A stretch of DNA of 17,137 nt from DATAVB01 sp040414495. Lineage in GTDB: Bacteria > Actinomycetota > Actinomycetes > Mycobacteriales > QHCD01. The translations under genes were made by a program, and so were the position numbers. This document shows, one piece after another, positions 1 through 7,864 of this stretch; position 1 is the first letter of the stretch, and the number at the start of each line of letters is the position of its first letter. Below the pieces are notes generated by a model that was given only the letters and a program-made list of their open reading frames with translations, searched no databases and was not told the DNA's origin. The stretch is taken from the NCBI GenBank assembly GCA_040414495.1, contig JBEDUI010000255.1, positions 1-17,137 of the forward strand, in the 5' to 3' direction.

Positions 1-40
1 CACCCCCTAGGCGTGTCGCGGGCTCGCTTTCGGCAGACCC

Positions 41-46
41 TAGAGT
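41..46 (+). promoter_or_regulatory. Putative -10 box of a leaderless promoter (RNase gene)
   Basis: TAGAGT lies 7 nt before the ATG at 54, so transcription would begin at or next to the start codon. There is no convincing Shine-Dalgarno sequence, only AGG 3 nt from ATG. A good -35 is not visible. The same TAnnnT-N6/7-start arrangement recurs at five other genes in this window. Confidence 0.45.
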
Positions 47-53
47 CAGGTGC

Positions 54-449
54 ATGCTACGTACCCGCCGACCGTTGCTGGCGTTGATCGCGCTCATCGC
101 CCTGCTGGTCATCGGCTATGTGGTGAGGGAGGCCGACAGCGGTTCCGGGCACGGATCGAGTTCGAGCCCGCAGTCGGTCGCGATGGCCTCGTTGCCGGTG
201 CAGGCGCAGCAGACGATCCGCGCGATCCAGCACGGCGGCCCGTTCCCGTACCCGGAAGATGGCACGGTGTTCCGCAACAACCAGCACCTGCTGCCCAGCG
301 AAGGGAGCGGCTACTACCACGAATACACGGTGCCGACGCCGGGCGAATCGACCCGGGGCGCCCGCCGGATCGTCGCCGGCAAGAACCACGAGTACTACTA
401 CACGGCCGATCATTACGCGAGCTTCCGCCGCGTTTCGCTCGATCAGTAG
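54..449 (+). CDS. Extracellular guanyl-specific ribonuclease (RNase Sa/N1/T1 family)
   Basis: This 131-aa protein is predicted to cleave single-stranded RNA after guanosine outside the membrane. Residues 7-24 form one hydrophobic segment after a basic MLRTRRP start, giving a signal peptide or N-terminal anchor. A Ser/Gly-rich linker follows, then an approximately 85-aa microbial RNase domain. The family core YYHEYTVPTPGESTRGARR is clear. By spacing against RNase Sa (E54, R65, R69, H85) the catalytic residues are E90, R101, R105 and H120 (DHYASF). The protein has no cysteines, so it lacks the disulfide of secreted RNase Sa. No barstar-like inhibitor gene is adjacent; the next gene is convergent and unrelated. 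Its 3' end overlaps that gene by 7 nt. Transcription is probably leaderless. Family assignment is firm; whether it is released or stays tethered is inference. Confidence 0.93.
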   Translation: MLRTRRPLLALIALIALLVIGYVVREADSGSGHGSSSSPQSVAMASLPVQAQQTIRAIQHGGPFPYPEDGTVFRNNQHLLPSEGSGYYHEYTVPTPGESTRGARRIVAGKNHEYYYTADHYASFRRVSLDQ

Positions 450-1539
450 CGACGGAAGCCGGCCTCGGCGCAGGCATCCTCCAGGTCGCCGGCCCCGAAC
501 GCTTCCACCGGGCCGATCGCGCCCGTCGACCGTATTCCTTTTGCAGCGGCCCGATCCGCGGCCCAGGCCAGCATTGCCGCGGTAAACGAATACGGGTCGG
601 CGCCGATCAGGTGGATCGTGGCCACCGTCCGGCCGCGCGCGTCGCGTGCCACGGCCACGACATCCGAACGGATCGGCGGACCGGCGCCGGGTTGACCCCG
701 GCTCTGCTGGATCCGGTGCGCCCGCTTGTCGAGGATGTCCCGTACGAAACGCTGGCGGCGCATCGGCCCCGCGAGGGCGGATGCGTAATGCACGATCGGG
801 GTAGCCCGGCCGAACCAGCCCAGGAAGACACCGACCTCGGTCAGCGGCGCCAGTTGCGCCTGATTTAGCCGTGGCAACGCGAAATGCTCGGATGAGCCGA
901 TGGAAAAGGCGGGTTGACTCCGGCCGTCCAATTCGAACAGGCGGTGTGGGCGGCGGTCCGCTCGGTCACGATCCGCCCATTGTGGAAGGCGTATCCGTCT
1001 TCGAGCAGCACACCTGCTACCGAAGCCCGGGTGCCCGCGCTGGTGGCGTGCCGGATGTTCCCGCGTACGAAATAGCCGATCTGCACCTGGGACGCGGCCC
1101 GTCCGGCGGCCTCCAGCGCGAGCGCTCCGGCCAGATTTCCCGGCAGGTAGTCGTAGCCGAACGCGGTCAACAGCGTCGCTTTGTTCCGTTCCGCCCGCGG
1201 GCCGAATTCCTCGAAAACCTGGCGGATAAACGGCGGTTCGCCACTGGAATCCAGGTAGATCGCTCCGGCGTCGATGGCGGCATCAACGGCGGGCCGGCCG
1301 ATTTTCAGGAACGGTCCCGCGGTCGATACGAGTACGTCGCCGGCCTCGATGAGCGACCGCAGTCCGGACGTGGCCGTCTCCAGCTTTGCCCCTTGTGCTG
1401 AGAGCCGTTCGGCTAGCGCGTCCAGTCGCTCCGGATTGCGGCCGGCCAGGACCGGACGCGCCCCGCGCGCGACCATGGCCCGCGCCGTCAGCCCGCCCAT
1501 GTAGCCCGTCGCCCCGTACAGCACGATCCGGCCCGACAT
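443..1539 (-). pseudogene. Saccharopine dehydrogenase-like / trans-acting enoyl reductase family protein, frameshifted
   Basis: Read from ATG at 1539, the first 198 residues are a NAD(P)-binding Rossmann protein: IVLYGATGYMGGLTAR at residues 5-20, LAGRNPERL, STAGPF, and YLDSSGEPPF. This is typical of the saccharopine dehydrogenase NADP-binding family and of the related trans-acting enoyl reductases of actinobacteria. After RTAAH (codon 198, 946-948) the frame turns into unrelated sequence and stops at 865. The family-like C-terminal half (LFELDGR...SIGSSEHFALPRL...) continues in another frame from about 943 to a stop at 443-445. The total span of 1097 nt is not a multiple of three, which fits one indel near 940-948. 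It could be a real inactivating mutation or a sequencing error. The gene is probably transcribed leaderless and converges on the RNase gene. Confidence 0.85.
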
Positions 1540-1545
1540 AGCGCC

Positions 1546-1551
1546 AACGTA
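1546..1551 (-). promoter_or_regulatory. Putative -10 box of leaderless promoter (dehydrogenase-like gene)
   Basis: On the minus strand TACGTT is followed by exactly 6 nt and then the ATG at 1539. The identical hexamer with identical spacing precedes the DesK-type kinase gene at 15538-15543. No SD sequence is present. No clear -35. Confidence 0.45.
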
Positions 1552-1631
1552 GCCTGCCCGACCCGGTCGGTACCGAGGTTTGGCCGAGCCAGTAGCGAGC
1601 AGGAGTGGGGAGACGCGGTTTGGGGGTCGGT

Positions 1632-2402
1632 ATGACAAACAGGATCGATGAGGATCGGTTTCCGGAATGGCGTCCGTTCGCGGATGCGGTACGGGAACGC
1701 CGACCCGATACGGGGACGTGGTGCGAAGCGTGGACGGTCCGCGACATCGTGGCCCATCAGGCCGGGAACGCGGAGGAACTGGCGCGGGTACTCGGCGCGC
1801 ATCTGGCCGGCGAGCCGGTCGGGACACGCAGCTTCGAGGAGCGCGAGGCGCCGCTGCGGGCACTGGGTGACGCCGACCTGTGGAACGCGTTGACGGAGCG
1901 GATGGAACGGCTGAGCGAGGTCGCCGAAGCCGGCGATTCGGTTCCCGCCGATACCGACGTGTCGTGGACCGGGCGGACGATGAAGGTCCCGTGGTTCGCC
2001 GAGCACATGCGCGAGGAGCCGGTGCTGCACGGCTGGGACATCACCGGAGACGATCCCGCCGCGCAAACACGGTTGGGGGAGTCGTGGATGACCGACCACA
2101 GCGTGTACGCGGTCGGCGTGCCGTTGCTTGCCCGCGGCGTTCGGGAACTCGGATTGGGGCCGGATGAGCGGATCGAGGCCCGACTCCGGGTCGAGGGCAA
2201 CCCCGATATCGCCCTGACCGCCGCCGGTGACCGCACCGCGATCGCGTTGGTCGACCCGGACGGCGAGGCGACATTGGAGACTGACGCTGCCGCCCGGGTT
2301 CTGCTGCTGTGGGGTCGTCGGCCGGCCGACCCGTCGCGGATTTGTAGCCGGGTGGGTTCGCTGGCACTCGGCCGGGTACGGAATTTGCTCAGCGGTTACT
2401 GA
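1632..2402 (+). CDS. Maleylpyruvate isomerase family mycothiol-dependent protein (DinB fold)
   Basis: This 256-aa protein matches the actinobacterial maleylpyruvate-isomerase/DinB superfamily, whose members use a divalent metal and mycothiol for isomerase or thiol-transfer reactions. The N-terminal DinB-like four-helix part shows the usual WTVRDIVAHQAG motif with H42. The second motif, HMREEPVLHGWDI, supplies E129 and H133. These three match the metal triad (His, Glu-x3-His) of the characterised enzyme by spacing. A C-terminal SCP2-like segment of about 90 residues follows. The ATG at 1632 is chosen because GGGGG lies 6 nt upstream; a GTG at 1605 is possible but less well placed. Length is normal. 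The substrate is unknown: no aromatic catabolic genes are nearby. Its 3' end overlaps the convergent PI-PLC gene by 14 nt. Confidence 0.85.
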   Translation: MTNRIDEDRFPEWRPFADAVRERRPDTGTWCEAWTVRDIVAHQAGNAEELARVLGAHLAGEPVGTRSFEEREAPLRALGDADLWNALTERMERLSEVAEAGDSVPADTDVSWTGRTMKVPWFAEHMREEPVLHGWDITGDDPAAQTRLGESWMTDHSVYAVGVPLLARGVRELGLGPDERIEARLRVEGNPDIALTAAGDRTAIALVDPDGEATLETDAAARVLLLWGRRPADPSRICSRVGSLALGRVRNLLSGY

Positions 2403-3579
2403 GCACGCTGTCAGCGCGGTCCAGTGCTCCGGACTGGCAGGATGCCGGGGCGTTGAGCGGATTGCACTGCGCCACCAACGGACCGGGCAGTGCCGCGAAA
2501 TAGTCGGTGCCCCAACGCTGGGCCATGCCTGGCACCGGGTAGTCGGTGCTGACGAATTGCGCGCCGCTGGCGAATGCGTCGTCCCGCCGGGTCGTGTCGC
2601 CGCTTTGTGCCTGTACCTGCGGCGTATCGGCGCGGCTACGTACCAGCATGCCTTCCTTCACCAGGCTCTGGATCTGATCCTTGAGCGTGGTCGGATTATC
2701 CCGAATGACAAATGCGGCGTCGTCGGCGTCCAACGCATTCTGCGTATTGGTGAAGAACAGCCGGCCCTCGAGATTCGGATTGTCGGCCACGTAGGCGTCG
2801 CGGTCATTGTCCATGCCAAACAGCACCTTGCCGCGCGCTTTCGCCAACGTCGGCCAATTGTCCTGCAGCACAGATTGATGCAGGGTCAGACCGGGCTTTC
2901 GTACGTCGTCCGGTGTGATGATCTGCTCACGCGGAAATACCGAGAGCGCCTCGTTTTCAGCCTCGATCATCGCGTCTTTTGTCCACGGCAGCAGTGGTTG
3001 CGTTGTGTACGGCGGGAATGTCGGGCCGGCGCCGTCGTCGAATTGCAGCAGGATGGTGATCGGAATTGCGCCGTGGTGCCGCTGCGTCCAACTGCGGATC
3101 TGGCTCAGGCAGGCGACGAACGTCAGGCAGTTCGTACGGTAGTCGACGTCTTCTTCGTGCAGGACCTTGATGCCGGGTTGGTTCATCACCGACGGAAACC
3201 ATGGCCCGGCCCCGGTCAGCCGGCGTAGCAAGGGATTGGCGAACCGTCCGCCGTCGGGATCGCGTACCAGATCCAACTCGACCTGCCGGACTTTCTGCAG
3301 GCTCAATTGCTGCTGAACCGGAATATGCGTGTATTGCTCGCCGCCGTGGCCGGTATTCGGCCGGATGGCGTCACGTACATCTTTTTCCTGCTCGGTATTT
3401 TCGACGTGATAGCTGTTGTGCGTGCCGACGGTTTGAATCTGGTTGATTCGTACGTTGGCGTCGGGGTCGTGGTGACTGGCCGGTGTGGCGGCGCCAGCGG
3501 CCGTACCGTTGGTGAGGGTAAAAGCGAGGGTGGCGGCGGTAAGGAGCGCGGCGGACAGCATTCGATAACGAGTGACCAA
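2389..3579 (-). CDS. Secreted PI-PLC-like phosphodiesterase (Ca2+-dependent PLC-C1 family)
   Basis: The 396-aa protein resembles the PLC-like TIM-barrel family annotated as Ca2+-dependent phosphoinositide-specific phospholipase C. A signal peptide (residues about 7-30, LSAALLTAATLAF...AAGAA) is followed by the start of the barrel with the catalytic-His motif QTVGTHNSYH (H54). KVRQVELDL and KVLHEEDVDY carry the usual acidic and second-His positions. The frame is open up to an ATG at 3663, but that would put the hydrophobic signal some 35 residues inside. I choose the TTG at 3579 because GGGAG lies 6 nt before it; the ATG at 3561 is the other option. The substrate (phosphoinositide, glycosyl-PI or another phosphodiester) cannot be told from sequence. 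A PI-rich envelope is typical of actinobacteria, which suits a secreted PI-PLC. Confidence 0.85.
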   Translation of the reverse strand: MVTRYRMLSAALLTAATLAFTLTNGTAAGAATPASHHDPDANVRINQIQTVGTHNSYHVENTEQEKDVRDAIRPNTGHGGEQYTHIPVQQQLSLQKVRQVELDLVRDPDGGRFANPLLRRLTGAGPWFPSVMNQPGIKVLHEEDVDYRTNCLTFVACLSQIRSWTQRHHGAIPITILLQFDDGAGPTFPPYTTQPLLPWTKDAMIEAENEALSVFPREQIITPDDVRKPGLTLHQSVLQDNWPTLAKARGKVLFGMDNDRDAYVADNPNLEGRLFFTNTQNALDADDAAFVIRDNPTTLKDQIQSLVKEGMLVRSRADTPQVQAQSGDTTRRDDAFASGAQFVSTDYPVPGMAQRWGTDYFAALPGPLVAQCNPLNAPASCQSGALDRADSVLSNR

Positions 3580-3638
3580 CGTCGGCTCCCTGGGACGGCC
3601 CCGATCCGGACAGCTGTGGCGGAACCTTTGTAAACCAT

Positions 3639-3669
3639 TTCCCAACACGGTGTCTACGGCCATTGGGAA
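3639..3669. repeat. Short inverted repeat between SMP-30 and PI-PLC genes
   Basis: TTCCCAA (3639-3645) and TTGGGAA (3663-3669) form a perfect 7-bp inverted repeat with a 17-nt centre in the 146-nt spacer. It has no T-tract. It could be an operator for the PI-PLC gene or a weak transcription end for the SMP-30 gene. Evidence is only the symmetry. Confidence 0.3.
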
Positions 3670-3725
3670 TGTCGCGATGAAATTCAGGCGAATTCAGCAG
3701 CCGGCGTTTCGGCGGCCACGTGAAT

Positions 3726-4577
3726 TTACGAGGCCGATCGCGGGTCGGGAATGTCAACCTGGTGCCGCAGGAGTGTGGCGCCTCGCCGGGACCGGTAGGC
3801 GTCGGGATCCGGGGCGGACGGCGTGGCGCAGACGAATAGCGTGTGCCCGCCGATTGCGCATGCCTGAGCGGTGAGGTCACCCGTTGCGATGCGGTCGGTG
3901 ACCGCGCCGTCGTGAACCCGAAGCAGTTGTCGGCCGACCGGGTCAGCTACCCAGAGGCCATCCTGTGCGTCTATTGCAATTCCGTCCGGCCAGGTCTGCA
4001 CCTGGCCGAATACCGCCGGCAGGTTTGTCGCGGTGGCCGGTTCGCCGAAGCTGCACCAGGTCCGCCGGTTGGTCAAGGTCCCGTCATTGGTGATGTCGAA
4101 GGCGCTTACCCGCTGCCCGGCGCTTTCGGCCACGAGCAAGGTCTGTCGGCCGGTGATCGCCTGACCATTGGGGAGTAGCAGTTGGTCGGCGGCAGTGTGG
4201 ACCGTTCCGTCAGGATCGACGCGCAGTAGCGCCCCGGTCGTGAGGCCGAATACGCCAACGAACGCGCGTCCAGCTTGGTCGATACTCAGCTCATTACAGG
4301 TGGCCGGTCCCGTTCGCAGGCCATGCGCGATTTCCTGGAAACCGTGCCGCTCGTGGCGCAGGAGCAAGCCGTCCTGGGTCAGCACGACGAGCCGGTCGTC
4401 GGGTGCGAAGGCCAGGCCGACCGGAATTCCCGGAACGTCGAGCGCCTGACATTCGACGCCATCCGCGGCAAAGGTCAGAATGCGTTGCTCATAGAGGTCG
4501 GCGGCCCATAGCGAGTCGGCGTGCCAGCGCGGCACCTCAAGGAGCGAATATCCACTGGCGATCTGCTGAAGGGTCAT
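3726..4577 (-). CDS. SMP-30/gluconolactonase/LRE family protein
   Basis: This 283-aa six-bladed beta-propeller protein belongs to the SMP-30/gluconolactonase family of metal-dependent lactone or ester hydrolases. Family landmarks are LLEVPRW (metal ligand E14), CNELSIDQAGRAFVG (N95), LLLPNGQAI (N137) and WPDGIAIDAQDGLWVAD (D198), in the expected order and spacing; together they give the single divalent-cation site. There is no signal peptide, so it is cytoplasmic. Length is normal. It sits 66 nt downstream of the TetR gene on the same strand and could be co-transcribed with it. A CAGAAT hexamer 6-7 nt before the ATG is a weak candidate for its own leaderless promoter. The true substrate is not predictable: sugar lactone and organophosphate-type lactone are both seen in the family. 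Confidence 0.88.
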   Translation of the reverse strand: MTLQQIASGYSLLEVPRWHADSLWAADLYEQRILTFAADGVECQALDVPGIPVGLAFAPDDRLVVLTQDGLLLRHERHGFQEIAHGLRTGPATCNELSIDQAGRAFVGVFGLTTGALLRVDPDGTVHTAADQLLLPNGQAITGRQTLLVAESAGQRVSAFDITNDGTLTNRRTWCSFGEPATATNLPAVFGQVQTWPDGIAIDAQDGLWVADPVGRQLLRVHDGAVTDRIATGDLTAQACAIGGHTLFVCATPSAPDPDAYRSRRGATLLRHQVDIPDPRSAS

Positions 4578-4643
4578 TGCTGAATTCTGCCGCTACGACA
4601 TCCGCGATGTGTGGTTTCGCGCAACCGCTCTGCTCGAGATCAT

Positions 4644-5261
4644 TTAGTGCGGGCTGCGAGTATCTCCGCTCTTTCGCGCAGCGCGGTGGTGACGTTTTCC
4701 GCTGGTGAGCGTTTGTAGTGCCGCCGCCACTTGTTTTCCGTCGGGCAATGTGCCTGGGTCGAGCATTGCCTGCAAGGTCAGACCGGCAATCAACGCGTGC
4801 ACGGTCGATCCGATACTGCGCGCGGTCTCCGGATCGACCTCGTCCGGCGATGTGTCCAGAACCATCGCAGCCAGGCTGGTTCGCGCGTCGCGGGTGCCTT
4901 CGCGCAGGCTGTCATGAATGCTTTGGGTGAATTGCGACTGGGCGTAGGTCTGGACGGCCGCAATGAGTACCTGTGGCTGTTCGGCGGTCGCTGTCAACAG
5001 GGTGTCGATGCATACGGCCAACCGTTCGATGGGATCGGCTGATCCGGCCGCGGCCACCGCATTGTCGACTGCCCGGCCCCATTCGCCCTGCGCCTCGATC
5101 GCTGCCGCGCTCATGAGCGCGTCTTTCGAGCCGTAGTGGTAGCCGATCGAAGCCAAATGGGCACCGGAGGCGGCAACGATGTCGCGGGCGGTCGTGGCGT
5201 AATAGCCCTTCTCGACCAAGCACTTCTTTGCCCCGGCTAGTAAATCCTCACGCTGGCTCAT
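4644..5261 (-). CDS. TetR/AcrR family transcriptional regulator
   Basis: The 205-aa protein has an N-terminal TetR DNA-binding domain at residues about 4-50: LLAGAKKCLVEKGYYATTARDIVAASGAHLASIGYHYGSKDAL. The last part, with IGYHYGSKDAL, is the diagnostic recognition helix and turn. The rest is an all-helical ligand-binding and dimerisation domain. The ATG at 5261 gives the standard N-terminus; the frame stays open to 5351 but that would cover the shared promoter. A TATCGT box 7 nt before this ATG suggests a leaderless transcript. It is divergent from an MFS exporter gene with 71 nt between start codons, the classic layout of a repressor controlling its own gene and a drug exporter. The ligand is unknown. 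Confidence 0.92.
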   Translation of the reverse strand: MSQREDLLAGAKKCLVEKGYYATTARDIVAASGAHLASIGYHYGSKDALMSAAAIEAQGEWGRAVDNAVAAAGSADPIERLAVCIDTLLTATAEQPQVLIAAVQTYAQSQFTQSIHDSLREGTRDARTSLAAMVLDTSPDEVDPETARSIGSTVHALIAGLTLQAMLDPGTLPDGKQVAAALQTLTSGKRHHRAARKSGDTRSPH

Positions 5262-5332
5262 GCCGTCGACGATACCGAACTGATCGGACGTACGTCTTGT
5301 ACAAACGTCTTGTACGTACGTACGATCACGCA
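5262..5332. promoter_or_regulatory. Divergent TetR/MFS promoter region with operator
   Basis: GTACAA (5299-5304), ACGTC, TTGTAC (5310-5315) form a perfect 6-bp dyad with a 5-bp centre. The 11-mer ACGTCTTGTAC occurs twice, at 5292-5302 and 5305-5315. For the MFS gene a -35 TTGTAC (5297-5302), an 18-nt spacer and a -10 TACGAT (5321-5326) put the start of transcription at the ATG at 5333. For tetR, TATCGT (minus strand, 5269-5274) lies 7 nt before its ATG. The dyad falls inside the -35/-10 interval of the exporter promoter, so a bound TetR dimer should block it. The operator assignment is inference from position and symmetry. Confidence 0.65.
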
Positions 5333-6847
5333 ATGTGGAACGCGAGATCACGTTCGGAGCCGGTGTCGCCGTGGTGCGGTGTGGTCCTGCTGCTGATGCC
5401 GGCGTTGTTGATCGCCATCGACGTGTCGGTGTTGTTCGTCGCCGGTCCCGCCATCGCCGCGGCGATGCATCCGACGTCCGCGCAGTGGCTGTGGGCCATG
5501 GACATCTACGGTTTCGTGCTCGCGAGCCTGCTGATCACCATGGGCGGGCTGGGCGATCGGATCGGGCGCCGTCGCCTGTTGCTGGCCGGGTCCGCCCTCT
5601 TTGGTGCCGGCTCGGTCGCCGCCGCCTATGCCCCGAGTGCTGGCTGGTTGATCGGTTCGCGGGCCGTCATGGCGGTCGGCGGCGCGACCCTCGCGCCCTC
5701 AACGCTCTCGCTGATCGGAGGCATGTTCGTTGCTGAACAGCAACGCGCTCGCGCGGTCGCCGCGTGGTCCATTGCTTTTGCCGGTGGCGCCATCGCCGGG
5801 CCGATTGTCGGTGGCGCACTGCTCGCCCGCTTTTGGTGGGGAGCCGTTTTCTTGATCAATGTGCCGGTGGTGGTGCTGTTGCTCGTTATCGGTCCGTTTG
5901 TCATTGCGGAGCAAAAGAGCCCTAGCGTCGTTCGATTTGACGTGATAGGCGCCGTCCTGTCGCTGCCGGCTGTCCTGGGCCTGGTCTACGCGCTGACCCG
6001 CAGCACCGGCGGTCGGAATGGCGGCGCACTCACGATCGCCGCGGCTGGCGTTGGAATTGCGGCCACAGCGCTATTCATACGACGACAGCACATTGCCGCG
6101 AATCCGCTTGTAGAGCTGTCGCTGTTCAAGGTTCGCGGCTTCGGAAGCGCGGTTGGCGCTAATACGATCGTCGCGATGGTGACCGCTGGCGTCGGACTTC
6201 TTGCTTTTCCGTTCATGCAACTCGTCCATGGCCTGACGCCGCTGCAATCAGCGCTCTGCGCCTTACCGACGATCGGCGGTGCCTGCACAGGCCCAATTCT
6301 CGCCAGCGCATTAGTTCCCCGATACCGTCCGGATCAGCTGCTGATCGCGGGCCTGTTCATTGCCGCCGGCGGCCTGGCCATCATCAGTACCGTCCATCTC
6401 GATACTCCGCTCTGGGTGTTCATTGGCGGATACATCGTGTTGACGTTCGGTACCGGAATCAGCGCGACCATGGGCAATTCGGTCGTTCTGGCCAGTGCTC
6501 CGCCCCAGCAGGCCGGCGCTGCCTCGGGTATATCCGAGACGAGCAGTCAACTCGGCGCGGCGCTGGGCATCGCACTGCTCGGCACGCTCGCCAGTCTGAC
6601 TTATCGATCGGCATATTCCTCCACAACCACTCACCGCGACCCGGCCTGGAAGAATTCGGCGGACGTCATTGGCCTCGCCGGTACTCGGCACCCCACAATG
6701 ACCGACGCGACGCTGGGTTCAATTCGTCATGCGTACACGAGCGCTATCACAACCGCGGCACTTGTCAGCGCGCTGGTCACCGGCCTGATTGCGCTTTACC
6801 TGAGTATTGTTCTCGCGACCCGAAAGTCGATGTCGCGACAAGCATAA
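5333..6847 (+). CDS. MFS transporter, DHA2 family (14-TM drug:H+ antiporter type)
   Basis: This 504-aa membrane protein is a proton-driven exporter of the DHA2/EmrB-QacA type. Motif A is visible as GGLGDRIGRRRLLLAG (loop 2-3), and the antiporter motif C as AGGAIAGPIVGG (TM5). Hydrophobic segments run through the whole chain, and about 14 helices are expected for this length. A typical late motif is GAASGISETSSQLGAALGIALLG. The ATG at 5333 is chosen because a GTG-type extension upstream to 5228 would run over the operator; the -10 box TACGAT ends 6 nt before this ATG, so the mRNA is probably leaderless. It is divergent from a TetR gene, which is the likely repressor. The exported compounds are unknown; quaternary ammonium compounds, dyes or antibiotics are common for the family. 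Confidence 0.94.
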   Translation: MWNARSRSEPVSPWCGVVLLLMPALLIAIDVSVLFVAGPAIAAAMHPTSAQWLWAMDIYGFVLASLLITMGGLGDRIGRRRLLLAGSALFGAGSVAAAYAPSAGWLIGSRAVMAVGGATLAPSTLSLIGGMFVAEQQRARAVAAWSIAFAGGAIAGPIVGGALLARFWWGAVFLINVPVVVLLLVIGPFVIAEQKSPSVVRFDVIGAVLSLPAVLGLVYALTRSTGGRNGGALTIAAAGVGIAATALFIRRQHIAANPLVELSLFKVRGFGSAVGANTIVAMVTAGVGLLAFPFMQLVHGLTPLQSALCALPTIGGACTGPILASALVPRYRPDQLLIAGLFIAAGGLAIISTVHLDTPLWVFIGGYIVLTFGTGISATMGNSVVLASAPPQQAGAASGISETSSQLGAALGIALLGTLASLTYRSAYSSTTTHRDPAWKNSADVIGLAGTRHPTMTDATLGSIRHAYTSAITTAALVSALVTGLIALYLSIVLATRKSMSRQA

Positions 6848-6850
6848 AAG

Positions 6851-6893
6851 CGCGGTCATTGACGTCAGGCTGGCTTTTTTCGTGTTGGCCGCG
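6851..6893. other. Imperfect inverted repeat after the MFS gene, weak terminator candidate
   Basis: CGCGGTCA (6851-6858) can pair with TGGCCGCG (6886-6893), 7 of 8 plus one G-T pair, enclosing 27 nt that include a run of six T (6875-6880). The T-run lies inside the loop, not after the stem, so this is not a standard intrinsic terminator. The rest of the 172-nt gap to the next gene holds a TGGACCAG motif at 6898-6905. Confidence 0.2.
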
Positions 6894-7019
6894 TAAATGG
6901 ACCAGTTCCATATATTGTTTGGACATCGGCATTTCACTCGACTTGTTCTATTGCCGATGGCCGGGAGACCTGGAGCTATCCTGGGGCATTCGCGCTGACC
7001 GGCCGCGAGAGGGGGCGCC

Positions 7020-7847
7020 ATGATCCACTATGAGGGTCAATGGGCCGTCGTAACCGGAGCGTCGTCTGGTTTCGGGCGCGGGCTCGCTGCCCAACTGGCG
7101 AATCGTGGCATGTCGCTCGTACTCGCCGGACGCGACAAAGCCCGGTTGGACGAGACCGCGCGCCAGATCCATGATGCTGCGCCGGTCACGGTCGAGACTG
7201 TCGTCGCGGACCTTTCGACCCGGGCCGGCGTATCCACTCTGCTCGATCAGGTGGGCGAGCGCCCGATTGAGGTGCTGATCAATAATGCCGGGTTTGGCAG
7301 CTACGGACCATTTGCGGAGGCCGACCCCGATCGCGAGGCCGACGAGGTAGCGGTCGATGTCAGCGCGGTGGTCACGCTGGCTCGCGCGTTCCTGCCCGGA
7401 ATGCTTGCCCGGCGCAGCGGCGGGATTCTCAATGTCGCGTCCACGATCGCGTTCCAGCCTGCGCCGTACCAGGCGGTGTACGGGGCGAGTAAGGCGTTCG
7501 TGCTGTCGTTCAGTCAGGCCTTGTGGGCCGAGGCTCGTCCGGCTGGCGTAGCCGTCACCGCGCTGTGTCCCGGGCCGACCCGCACCGGTTTCGTCAACGA
7601 ACTCGGCGCCGACGCTGGCACTACGGCGATTTACAGCCGGCTCGGCGAGTCCGAGCCGGTCATCGAGGCGGGGTTGCGAGCGTTGGACCGAGGCCGGGCG
7701 GTGGTCATTCCGGGCCTACGGAACAAGCTGATCGTCGCTAGCGGCCGATTCACGCCGCGCGAGTCACTCACCCGGATCACCGCCCGCCTGCTGCGCCCGG
7801 CGAGCACGGCCGCCGGTCAGAGAGCCAAGTTCCCGGCGAGACGGTAA
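7020..7847 (+). CDS. Short-chain dehydrogenase/reductase (classical SDR)
   Basis: The 275-aa protein is an NAD(P)-dependent classical SDR. The coenzyme motif TGASSGFG is at residues 12-19, with the basic AGRDK after strand 2 pointing to NADP(H). NNAG is at 88-91, the catalytic serine is S141 in NVAST, and YGASK gives Y154 and K158. The PGPTRTGF segment is the usual loop after strand 6. One oddity: at the position of the catalytic-tetrad Asn (the VN of helix 4, here VAVDVSAVV) there is Asp, D113. The ATG at 7020 has a purine-rich GAGAGGGGG just upstream. It stands alone, with the repeat-rich region after it; the substrate is unknown. It may be related to DltE/YqjQ-like SDRs. Confidence 0.92.
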   Translation: MIHYEGQWAVVTGASSGFGRGLAAQLANRGMSLVLAGRDKARLDETARQIHDAAPVTVETVVADLSTRAGVSTLLDQVGERPIEVLINNAGFGSYGPFAEADPDREADEVAVDVSAVVTLARAFLPGMLARRSGGILNVASTIAFQPAPYQAVYGASKAFVLSFSQALWAEARPAGVAVTALCPGPTRTGFVNELGADAGTTAIYSRLGESEPVIEAGLRALDRGRAVVIPGLRNKLIVASGRFTPRESLTRITARLLRPASTAAGQRAKFPARR

Positions 7848-7864
7848 TTCCTGCTCTGCCGAAA

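Noticed and set aside
50..868. A 272-codon plus-strand open frame starting 4 nt before the RNase start
   Set aside because: It is in a different frame from the well-supported RNase and antisense to the dehydrogenase-like gene; its composition is Arg/Pro/Gly-rich with no domain.
2227..3228. A 333-codon plus-strand open frame
   Set aside because: It lies opposite the PI-PLC gene, which has a signal peptide and clear family motifs. The plus-strand product has no recognisable domain and is a high-GC shadow.
6898..6905. TGGACCAG upstream of the SDR gene as another GntR site
   Set aside because: It is a single half-site without a proper partner arm; an 8-mer like this can occur by chance in 17 kb.
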